DNA of 44,045 nucleotides from positions 1 through 44,045 of IMG/VR virus record IMGVR_UViG_3300017963_000388; one strand, given 5' to 3'. A program made the position numbers and the translations under genes. Within the stretch, counting starts at the first letter, position 1; every line of letters starts with the position of its first letter. Positions 23,493-29,607 of the stretch are shown piece after piece. The notes beneath the pieces are model-generated. The model made no database searches, had not been told where the DNA came from, and saw nothing but the letters and a program-made list of their open reading frames with translations. Source of the stretch: a virus.

Positions 23493-23971
23493 GTTTCGCA
23501 AAAAACTGTCGGGTTTCATGAGTCTTTTCGCTCGCACTGTTTCGCCGGGTTTCAGCCCCCGCCCCGCTCGCACTGTATCTGTGGGTTTCACTGGATTGTC
23601 CGCTCGCACGCGACCGTTGGGTTTCAGGCAAAAGCTCGCTCGCACCTGCCGGACGGGTTTCACCCTCAAGGTCGCTCGCACGCCTTCGCTGGGTTTCAAA
23701 GACCTCGTCGCTCGCATCCAAACCCCGGGTTTCAATACACCTCCCGCTCGCAGTCTGGCACCGGATTTCAATCCAGCCATCGCTCGCAGTGAATTTCCGG
23801 GTTTCATGGATCCGGCCGCTCGCATCGCGCTCCCGGGTTTCAATCGCGGCATCGCTCACGCCTCAATGGATAGTCACAGGAGTGGCAGGTCTGTTCGCAG
23901 CGTCGATTTTGGTTTCAAAGATCTCACCGCTCGCACTTCTGCTCCGGGTTTCACAAGTCTCCTCGCTTTCC
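23493..23971. repeat. Array 3 of alternating 8-nt boxes (largest)
   Basis: GGGTTTCA (one copy GGATTTCA) starts every 36 nt from 23511 to 23835 (ten copies); CGCTCGCA starts every 36 nt from 23529 to 23817 (nine copies), so boxes alternate every 18 nt with 10-nt spacers. A degenerate B lies at 23853; after a gap the pattern resumes with a 3-nt shift: TGTTCGCA 23892, TGGTTTCA 23910, CGCTCGCA 23928, GGGTTTCA 23946 and CGCTTTCC 23964. A hybrid GTTTCGCA at 23493 closes the array exactly as at 21870. Spacers differ from each other, except ATACACCTCC (23735), one base from ATACACCCCC in array 1. The 3' end of the IS110-like gene reads into the array. Confidence 0.92.
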
Positions 23972-24771
23972 CTTTCCTGCCAGTAGAACGGCCGCGTGAC
24001 GTTATGCGTGCCGCCCAGCCGGCCGACGTAAGGCTCCGTGACGGTCTTGCCGTCGATGGTCCTGGCCACGGTCCAGAAGTGCGCCTGAAACACCTTGACG
24101 GTCTCGTTTTTGGCCATGTTGTGGCGGTGCGCCTGGCTTCCGTCCGGGTGCGTCCCCATCCTGAACTGCTTGCGCTCCAGGTAGAAAGCCTTGTAGGGAT
24201 GGTCGGCCTGGCGTTTCACGAAGGACTCGCCGATCTGGTAGCAGATTTGGCGTCCCCGGGCCGACCAGTTCATCCTGGCGCCTTTGCTTTTCTTGGGCTT
24301 GCGCCCGTCGACCGTATGGATCCCGAGGTAGGCCCACCACTTGGAGATGTTTGCAAAATCCTTCTCCTCGATTCTGGTCTGCAGGACGCCTTCTCCCTTG
24401 GCTATTTTGCCGCAGCCTGCGCAGACATAAGATCCTTTGTCCTCTTCCTTGTTTTCGCGTTCCAGGTCGTGGCCGCAGTCCGTGCATATCGGCACGAACC
24501 GGTAATAGTAGAGCAGGATCAGGTTTCCGGCGATGAAGGGGCCGATCCCGGGCACGTTGGCGAGCCACTCCCGCCAGATAGGCCACAACATCACGTCTTT
24601 TTCGATCTGCCGGACTAACCGGCCCTTGGCCTTTTCCAGGTCGTCGATGATCGTCTCCCTGGCCTCCGGGTTCATCGCGTGCAGCCTGTTTTTCGACGAG
24701 ACGATCGTCTTGGTTAGGTCGTCATAGGTTCTCAGTTTCCACGCCATCATCCTGATTGTTAATTCGTCCAT
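23863..24771 (-). CDS. IS110-type C-terminal (Transposase_20-like) protein lacking the DEDD domain
   Basis: ATG at 24771 lies one base after the upstream stop with AAGGAG upstream; the product is 302 residues. Residues 20-65 are a coiled coil, followed by NVPGIGPFIAGNLIL (about 72-86), the helix-hairpin-helix signature of the IS110/IS116 C-terminal domain. A zinc-ribbon-like insertion follows (CTDCG at 96-100, CAGCG at 117-121), then the second half of the domain: KWWAYLGI, SKGARMNWSARGRQICYQIG. The serine near 162 is a candidate for the catalytic serine. The N-terminal RuvC-like DEDD domain of IS110 transposases is absent. The last 30 codons are made of array sequence in the ETR/AS frame. 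Likely nucleic-acid binding; recombinase activity is uncertain. Confidence 0.7.
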   Translation of the reverse strand: MDELTIRMMAWKLRTYDDLTKTIVSSKNRLHAMNPEARETIIDDLEKAKGRLVRQIEKDVMLWPIWREWLANVPGIGPFIAGNLILLYYYRFVPICTDCGHDLERENKEEDKGSYVCAGCGKIAKGEGVLQTRIEEKDFANISKWWAYLGIHTVDGRKPKKSKGARMNWSARGRQICYQIGESFVKRQADHPYKAFYLERKQFRMGTHPDGSQAHRHNMAKNETVKVFQAHFWTVARTIDGKTVTEPYVGRLGGTHNVTRPFYWQERESEETCETRSRSASGEIFETKIDAANRPATPVTIH

Positions 24772-24772
24772 C

Positions 24773-24964
24773 TTACTGCTCCTTTCTTTCCGGCTCGCGC
24801 CGGCATTTACGCCGGTAGTATTCGTCCATCTCCCTGACGGACGTGATCCACTCCCGGCCGTCCTTGACAATCGGCGCCCCATCAGCCAGCGTGGCCTCGA
24901 ACCGCTTCCGGCCGATACCGTAGTAGTCGCAGATCGCCTTCATCCCCCGCAGAACATCACCCAT
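24773..24964 (-). CDS. Small HTH DNA-binding protein (excisionase/MerR-like)
   Basis: This 63-residue product has the compact winged-helix pattern of phage HTH_17-type proteins: MKAICDYYGIGRKRFEATLA, GAPIVKDGREWITSV and a helix MDEYYRRKC, then a charged tail. Such proteins act as excisionases, small regulators or terminase-type binders. It directly precedes the IS110-type gene, and both probably share a transcript. Confidence 0.65.
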   Translation of the reverse strand: MGDVLRGMKAICDYYGIGRKRFEATLADGAPIVKDGREWITSVREMDEYYRRKCRREPERKEQ

Positions 24965-24990
24965 ATTCCGCCCCCTGAAACACGTTCAAA

Positions 24991-25001
24991 CGTCATACCC
25001 T
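24991..25001 (-). promoter_or_regulatory. Degenerate TAGGTATAACG-like site upstream of the HTH/IS110 operon
   Basis: The minus strand reads AGGGTATGACG, 8 of 11 matches to the motif at 2301, 15457 and 28006, about 27 nt before the HTH gene start. The position fits a promoter -10 region, but the match is partial. Confidence 0.25.
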
Positions 25002-25011
25002 GACCTTCTCT

Positions 25012-25523
25012 TCACTTGAAAATCACCATCTTCAAATTCCGGACCTTACCTCTCTTGCGGATGCCGATATGCCTCCCGTTGTTTGTCAACTCCCCGATCC
25101 GCATGGGCTGCCGATCATTCGGTTTTATGTATCCATTAATTTCGGTTTCGACTTCACATTTCCCGTTGTCCCACAATTCCAAGTTGGATCCTTCTCGCTT
25201 TACCTCAAATGGTCGCCATTCGTCTTTGAAACACGGTGTTCCCGTTCGGTGGACGTGATACGTATCCGTCTCATCCGTCCACCCGAAAGAAGGCCATAAT
25301 GCTCGTTGACTTCCAACTTATAACTGACCCAGGCGTCCCCGTGATGCTCACCGCTGGGGTTGTATCCCTGCTCCAGGATCGGCACCCAGGATCGCCCGTA
25401 TTCGATCGAGGTGGGATAGGCCTCAAACGTGATCATAAAGTCATGTCCCTTTAGGTGATAATAATCAGGATCGGGATAAATAATTCCCGCATCGAGAAAC
25501 GGCCAATGAAAAATAGCCTTCAT
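25012..25523 (-). pseudogene. Frameshifted hypothetical gene, about 170 aa
   Basis: The frame from the ATG at 25523 codes for a plausible protein (FHWPFLDAGIIYPDPDYYHL, then AWVSYKLEVNEHYG) until about 25300, then runs into Arg-rich sequence and stops at 25200. From about 25300 another frame on the same strand is clearly coding-like (SFGWTDETDTYHVHR, FKDEWRPFEVKREGSNLELW, then INGYIKPNDRQPMRIGELTN) and ends at the TGA at 25012. One missing base near 25295-25305 would join them. This is either a real frameshift or a sequencing/assembly error. No family recognised. Confidence 0.65.
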
Positions 25524-26059
25524 TTTCTCTCTTCCCTTTCAATCAAACCGAAGTGCCCACAAAAATTCCTTTTAAAATAAAATGAACCACTACCCGCCCT
25601 GGAGCGCCCCAGATATAGACATTTTTTTTGATCTTGTATGCAATCCTTCACCACCTCCCAGAGCAAAAACTCAGAGGTCAACGCCCCCACCAACCAGGTT
25701 GCGCTTTCCTTGTCCCGCATATCGACAACCGCTCCGCCCTTGAGGATAAACCCATCGAATTCAGCGTACAGTTCAACACCTTCTTCTTGCAGGACATTGA
25801 AAAGCTCAAAATAGTTTTTCGCCTTAGCCCCTTTACTTTCCATCCGGGCGTGATACAAGGTGTAGAAAGCATCGGTAAAACATTTATCCCGGTAAACCTC
25901 CCGCTCCAATCTTTCATGCTTCCGGATCATATTGCGGGTCTTGTCCCGCAACCCCGCCCATTGAGCCTCCACGGTGAGCTCGAGTCTCATCGTGATTTCC
26001 CAGGCGGGAGGAGGATCTTGAAGAAGGCTCCCTATTTTCCGTTTGATTCTTTGCAGCAT
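25520..26059 (-). CDS. FemAB/GNAT-6-like acyltransferase
   Basis: This 179-residue protein carries the FemAB-type pattern: QWAGLRDKTRNMIRKHERLE (about 33-52), FTDAFYTLYHARMESKG, EFDGFILKGGAVVDM, and a late aromatic GSGSFYFKRNFCG. The family (FemAB and GNAT_6) transfers aminoacyl or acyl groups onto peptidoglycan or sugars. It overlaps the end of the PIG-L-like deacetylase gene by 28 nt, so the two are coupled; deacetylation followed by re-acylation of an amino sugar is a reasonable inference. Confidence 0.65.
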   Translation of the reverse strand: MLQRIKRKIGSLLQDPPPAWEITMRLELTVEAQWAGLRDKTRNMIRKHERLEREVYRDKCFTDAFYTLYHARMESKGAKAKNYFELFNVLQEEGVELYAEFDGFILKGGAVVDMRDKESATWLVGALTSEFLLWEVVKDCIQDQKKCLYLGRSRAGSGSFYFKRNFCGHFGLIEREERK

Positions 26060-26667
26060 CGGAAAAACTCCTCTCTGAATAGTTTGTGCTCATTTCCTTT
26101 GAGCACCATGAACAATTCAGCGTACCGCTTATCTTTACGGTGTAAATGCCTAGCCGAATAGGCATCCCTTCCTAGTGCGCAATGCTGCCAGTCGCGCTGC
26201 TCCGGCAGGTGCGCGCCCATCCGCTCCAGCATGGCGTACTTTTCGGCCAGCACGGTGGTGATGTCCACGACCGTGTTCGTGCAGATCGGGGCGTAGACCT
26301 GGAAGCACCACACCTCCACGTCGTCCGGGACGGGGATCCGGCTGGCCTGGACGTGCTGCGGGTGGTCGTCCCACGGCGCTGGCAGAAAGACCGTGTCGTA
26401 ATCCCCGTCGATCCTGTCGATCTCGCGGTACGGCCGCTTCATCTGCGGATTATTTCCGCGCTCGTCGACACAGACGAGCGTGACCCTTTCGCGCGCGGGA
26501 TACAGCGTCCCGTAGCAGGCAAGGATCTCGTCGTCCCAGTGGGGGTTGACGACCAGGATGCGCGCACCGGCCGGCCCCTTACTGATCACTGGCCAGCCCC
26601 TTTGCGAACGGAACCAGTTTTGAATGAAATCAAGCCTCAACGCGCGCTGTTTGACCTGCTCCAACAT
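26032..26667 (-). CDS. PIG-L/LmbE-type deacetylase
   Basis: This 211-residue protein has the family metal motif as VVNPHWDDEILACYGTL (about 39-55; HPDDE in the classic form, here H-W-D-D-E), then a strand VTLVCVDERG and further on VFLPAPWDDHPQHVQ. The third zinc ligand expected late in the fold (HxxH type) is not clear. PIG-L enzymes remove acetyl from GlcNAc or similar N-acetyl sugars. The gene starts a two-gene unit with the FemAB-like gene. Confidence 0.7.
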   Translation of the reverse strand: MLEQVKQRALRLDFIQNWFRSQRGWPVISKGPAGARILVVNPHWDDEILACYGTLYPARERVTLVCVDERGNNPQMKRPYREIDRIDGDYDTVFLPAPWDDHPQHVQASRIPVPDDVEVWCFQVYAPICTNTVVDITTVLAEKYAMLERMGAHLPEQRDWQHCALGRDAYSARHLHRKDKRYAELFMVLKGNEHKLFREEFFRCCKESNGK

Positions 26668-26679
26668 GAAGTGATTCTC

Positions 26680-27048
26680 TCATCCCTCCTCGATCCGCGC
26701 GATGTGCTCGCGTAGAAAGTAAACCTTAACGTTGTCCGCGTTGGTGAAGCGCACGAACCCATTGAGCGTCTTGAGGTCCTTGATAAACACCTCTTCAAAG
26801 ACCTGCCCCGAGTGCAGCCGCACGATCACGGTCGACAACGCCTTCTCCGGTTTGGAACAAACCGGCCCCGGTGAGGCCGCCGGCTCGACCTGGTTCAACG
26901 CCGCGATCGCAGCATCCAAAACCTTCCCGGCCTCCTCGTCGTGCCCGCGGTCGAAGTGCCAAAAGGCCTTCAACACCATCACGTGCGGCACCAGGTCGCA
27001 CTTCTCCCCGAATATCTCCAAAAACGCATCCCATGCCTCCGGCATCAC
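26680..27048 (-). CDS. Hypothetical protein, 122 aa
   Basis: The protein has a helical N-terminus (AWDAFLEIFGEKCDLVPHVM), a Pro/Ser linker with one Cys, and a beta C-terminal half (TVIVRLHSGQVFEEVFIKDL, FVRFTNADNVKVYFLRE). The C-terminal part resembles small SH3/OB-like folds. AAGGAG lies upstream of the ATG. Function unknown. Confidence 0.6.
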   Translation of the reverse strand: MMPEAWDAFLEIFGEKCDLVPHVMVLKAFWHFDRGHDEEAGKVLDAAIAALNQVEPAASPGPVCSKPEKALSTVIVRLHSGQVFEEVFIKDLKTLNGFVRFTNADNVKVYFLREHIARIEEG

Positions 27049-27098
27049 CCTTCTCCTTTCGTTTTTTGAAGTGCACGATCGTGCACTTCAATCTGGTT

Positions 27099-27815
27099 TT
27101 ATTTTTTTAATAGATCTTCGATTAATTGAATGATCGCCCTATATTCCTGTCCATATCGATTACTTCCATGAGTTTTTTCCACCCGTTTACGAAACTCATC
27201 TAATGTTCCCCAAAAACAACCGCAGTTTATGATGATTGATTCTTTACATTGAAAACAAACCGTGAAACCGCCTCGCGATCCGAAATTTCCAAATTGGTAA
27301 ATTTTCTTAATTACTCTGTTTCTTCTTTTTAGATACGCGCCGGACAGATTCGCGCCGCACAGATCCGCGCGGGACAGATTCGCGCCGGACAGATTCGCGT
27401 CGAATAGATACGCGTGGGACAGATCCGCGCGGGACAGATTCGCGCCGGACAGATTCGCGCGGGACAGATCCGCGCCGCACAGATCCGCGTCGAACAGATA
27501 CGCGGCGAACAGATACGCGCCGGACAGATTCGCGCGGGACAGATCCGCGTCGAACAGATACGCGCCGGACAGATCCGCGCGGGACAGATCCGCGCCGGAC
27601 AGATTCGCGCGGGACAGATCCGCGCCGGACAGATTCGCGCGGGACAGATCCGCGTCGAACAGATTCGCGCCGCACAGATCCGCGCGGGACAGATTCGCGC
27701 GGGACAGATCCGCGTGGGCTCTTGCCGCATTTTCAACACATGATCTAATGTCCATGGTTTTCATTGAATAAACATCTTCATTAGTATCTCGATTCTTTAT
27801 AGAAATGGTTTTCAT
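27099..27815 (-). CDS. Pentapeptide-repeat protein
   Basis: Residues of about 35-160 are some 24 tandem A(D/N)LS(R/G) pentapeptides (also ADLCG, AYLFD), forming a right-handed quadrilateral beta helix. The C-terminal domain (IYQFGNFGSRGGFTVCF, CGCFWGTLDEFRKRVEKTHG, then YRAIIQLIEDLL) is a module often fused to phage pentapeptide repeats. Roles in the family range from DNA-gyrase protection to unknown; nothing here decides. The DNA of the repeat (27340-27720) is itself strongly repetitive. Confidence 0.85.
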   Translation of the reverse strand: MKTISIKNRDTNEDVYSMKTMDIRSCVENAARAHADLSRANLSRADLCGANLFDADLSRANLSGADLSRANLSGADLSRADLSGAYLFDADLSRANLSGAYLFAAYLFDADLCGADLSRANLSGANLSRADLSHAYLFDANLSGANLSRADLCGANLSGAYLKRRNRVIKKIYQFGNFGSRGGFTVCFQCKESIIINCGCFWGTLDEFRKRVEKTHGSNRYGQEYRAIIQLIEDLLKK

Positions 27816-28051
27816 TTATTTTTCTCTGCTCCTTCCTTCTGCCAGCACTTGGATACCCGGCACCAAACCAAACTCGCCTTGTTGAGCTCCCACAGCGCCC
27901 GGTCGCGACACCTCCACTTCACCCCGCAGAACGGGCACGTCAGAATCTTGTACCCATCCCACTCCTTGCCTTCATCCGGATCCGGCCGCCTTTTCCGTCT
28001 CACCACGTTATACCTATACCGCTTATTCTGAGTGTTTATTTCGAGGGTCAC
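27812..28051 (-). CDS. Small zinc-finger-like protein, 79 aa
   Basis: A basic N-terminus (YRYNVVRRKRRPDPDEGKEW) precedes a CPFC motif, CRDRALWELN and a final WCRVSKCW: four or five cysteines placed like a zinc ribbon. The TAGGTATAACG motif lies inside its N-terminal codons, so the true start may be a downstream GTG at about 28004. It overlaps the next gene by 4 nt. Confidence 0.6.
   Translation of the reverse strand: MTLEINTQNKRYRYNVVRRKRRPDPDEGKEWDGYKILTCPFCGVKWRCRDRALWELNKASLVWCRVSKCWQKEGAEKNK
28006..28016 (-). promoter_or_regulatory. TAGGTATAACG motif, copy C
   Basis: Exact third copy of the 11-mer, in the first codons of the zinc-finger-like gene and about 190 nt upstream of the pentapeptide gene. 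An alternative GTG start lies just downstream on the minus strand. Candidate promoter or regulator site. Confidence 0.4.
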
Positions 28052-28443
28052 GCTTCCCTCTCCTGCTCCTCGATGTCCTCGTCATCCGGTTCGTACCGCT
28101 CGAGTACCCGCTCCATCAAGGCGATGAGCGTAGTGTTGTTCGCTTGGAGTTGGGCGATCTTTTTTTGCAGTTCAAAGATCTCGTCCCGCAAAGCATCGAA
28201 CTCATCCCCATTGGCCGTTATGGTGGCATCGTGCATGACGGTCGCTTGGGTCAGCGCCCTGGTGACGTGGACGGCGCCGCGAACGGTCTCTGTGATTGCA
28301 TAAGCTGCATCCACGTCATAGACCCCGGCGCGCTCCAGGCATTGAAGGCTTTTTAAGAGTTCATTCTGAATCGTGATCAAACTGATGCCCACAGGCCCCG
28401 AGGCCTGCGGATTCCATTCCGTCTTTTTCGCTGTATCCATCAA
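28048..28443 (-). CDS. Hypothetical coiled-coil protein, about 130 aa
   Basis: The protein contains VGISLITIQNELLKSLQCLE, an Ala/Thr-rich helical middle, and a heptad coiled coil (DALRDEIFELQKKIAQLQAN, then LIALMERVLERY) with a very acidic C-terminus. A TTG at 28443 directly precedes the ATG at 28440; AAAGGAG is 8 nt before the TTG. Function unknown. Confidence 0.65.
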   Translation of the reverse strand: MMDTAKKTEWNPQASGPVGISLITIQNELLKSLQCLERAGVYDVDAAYAITETVRGAVHVTRALTQATVMHDATITANGDEFDALRDEIFELQKKIAQLQANNTTLIALMERVLERYEPDDEDIEEQEREA

Positions 28444-28518
28444 TTTCTTCGCTCCTTTTCCCCGTCACCCCCCATCGTTAACCCGATCAAAGGTGGGAAC
28501 TGAATCGTGAAAAATACC

Positions 28519-28737
28519 CTAGTTGGTGTCAGCCCGGGAGGGGGAGAGAGCAGGCGGGGATCTCGTCCTTGGGGGTAGGGGTCGCGTAACAGGCCCCCCG
28601 CGCGCCCGAAAAAGGAAACGCGCGTTCCTTCCTCCAGGTCCACGGCCGCCATAGTTCCATGTCGTGGAATCGGCACAAACCGCCAAATAACCGCTGTCGC
28701 GATAATCATCAGAACTTATATAACCTACTGTTATCAT
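28519..28737 (-). CDS. Possible small early protein behind a good -10 box
   Basis: ATG at 28737 has GGAG 7 nt upstream and a TATAAT 33 nt upstream. The first 30 residues (VGYISSDDYRDSGYLAVCAD) look like protein, but the rest is Arg/Pro-rich and low complexity. Another frame (ATGs near 28700) remains open to 28440, so a frameshift near 28640 is possible. The call rests mainly on the start signals. Confidence 0.35.
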   Translation of the reverse strand: MITVGYISSDDYRDSGYLAVCADSTTWNYGGRGPGGRNARFLFRARGGPVTRPLPPRTRSPPALSPSRADTN

Positions 28738-28769
28738 TATCAATCTCCAATTTAGTTTACATAATGCAT

Positions 28770-28775
28770 ATTATA
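28770..28775 (-). promoter_or_regulatory. -10 element TATAAT
   Basis: The minus strand reads TATAAT in an AT-rich setting, with a ribosome site and ATG 20-30 nt downstream. The -35 region (TATCGG or TTATAT) is poor. It probably starts the accessory-gene transcript running from 28737 downward. Confidence 0.5.
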
Positions 28776-28856
28776 GGACACTGTGTAACATACCGATATA
28801 ATTAAAAGAAAACACCATAGTTACGGTATCTGATCTATACCACCCAAACGAGCGCA

Positions 28857-28914
28857 AAAGTGTCACAACACCACCAAAAAAGCCCTGTTTTGGGCATGAA
28901 AGTGTCACAACACC
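28857..28914 (-). terminator. Terminator hairpin framed by two AAAGTGTCACAACACC repeats
   Basis: On the minus strand GCCC, a 6-nt loop and GGGC (28895-28882) are followed by six T (28881-28876), a short rho-independent terminator for the replication-gene transcript coming from 29473. Exact 16-mers AAAGTGTCACAACACC start at 28857 and 28899, 42 nt apart, one on each side of the hairpin. The repeated GTGTCACAACAC core is nearly palindromic and may be a binding site. Confidence 0.55.
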
Positions 28915-29086
28915 TCCACCGCGAAGGCAGGCCCGCGCCCTCTACCGGACCTCATCTTTAACGACCAGGAACGTGAACCACCTAGAAGGTCGATGCGAAT
29001 TGAATCGCCGGCTGAGCTCGCCATCGTGAATCTCCTTAGATCTGTTATGCAGATTAGTCGGATTCGTCTCTTCAAAGGCGGCCAGG

Positions 29087-29440
29087 ATTTCACGTGAAAT
29101 GTGAAGCGTTTCACGTTTTTTGCACTGTTTTTGAGATAACATATCTAGTGATATTAACTACTTTCACGTTTTTCACGTTTTTTAGGGCTATATTAATTGA
29201 GAACGGTATATTGTTTGAGATTATTAAGAGCCCAAATGCTGAAACAATAGACATTGTTATAAGGAATAGTGGTAAAAAAACGTGAAAACGTGAAAACTCA
29301 CGTGGAAGGTTTTTCTTTGGGTCAAGGTAGGGGGCGCTGGGGGCGGCGCCAACCGCGCCTTTCAGCATTTTGGGCCGCGGATTCCACGCAGGCCTCAAAG
29401 AGACCACAGGAAGCCCGAAAACATGCGAAAAACGTGAAAA
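29087..29440. other. Iteron-bearing likely replication origin
   Basis: No gene is supported between 28738 and 29472. The centre holds TTTCACGT/ACGTGAAA iterons: a perfect 14-bp palindrome ATTTCACGTGAAAT (29087-29100), CGTTTCACGTTTTTT (29107-29121), two direct copies at 29162-29183, two copies in the opposite orientation at 29274-29296, a CTCACGTGG at 29297-29305, and one more at 29428-29440. The two pairs face each other across a 90-nt AT-rich core (29184-29273). SF3 helicase systems such as P4 use iteron origins, and the helicase and primase genes lie next to it. Flanks 28920-29086 and 29306-29420 show nothing else I can name. Confidence 0.6.
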
Positions 29441-29472
29441 TAATGTGATTCGAGGTGAAATCATCACTTCTC

Positions 29473-29607
29473 CTATGGCGCCGGTTTTTTGCGGTCTCTC
29501 CAGGCCTCATAGATACCTCCTGGAGCATAAATTAATATGAGAATAGCTACGGCAGAGACCAAAGCGAGCGCAATATTGAATGCCAGCCAGATGAGCTTGT
29601 ATATCAT
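29473..29607 (-). CDS. Small membrane protein, 44 aa
   Basis: ATG overlaps the helicase stop (TAATG). One long hydrophobic helix (LIWLAFNIALALVSAVAILI) is followed by a polar, basic tail ending RDRKKPAP. It could be a holin-like or membrane-anchoring protein; no family recognised. It is the last gene before the origin region. Confidence 0.55.
   Translation of the reverse strand: MIYKLIWLAFNIALALVSAVAILILIYAPGGIYEAWRDRKKPAP

Noticed and set aside
21870-23971. CRISPR array
   Set aside because: Boxes are only 8 nt, two different boxes alternate and spacers are 10 nt. There is no 23-47 nt repeat with 30-nt spacers and no cas gene, so I report it as a different repeat type.
23518-24618. Plus-strand ORF starting inside array 3 with a GF....AR repeat pattern
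   Set aside because: Its second half is antisense to the IS110-like gene. The repeat part is open but lacks a ribosome site, so it is kept only as part of the array finding.
27307-27743. Low-complexity ORFs (RRESVRR, RARICPARI, GQIRA) on both strands
   Set aside because: Other-frame readings of the pentapeptide-repeat DNA.
28440-28709. Minus-strand ORF overlapping the candidate gene at 28519-28737
   Set aside because: Low-complexity text, no ribosome site at its first Met; mentioned only as possible frameshift continuation.
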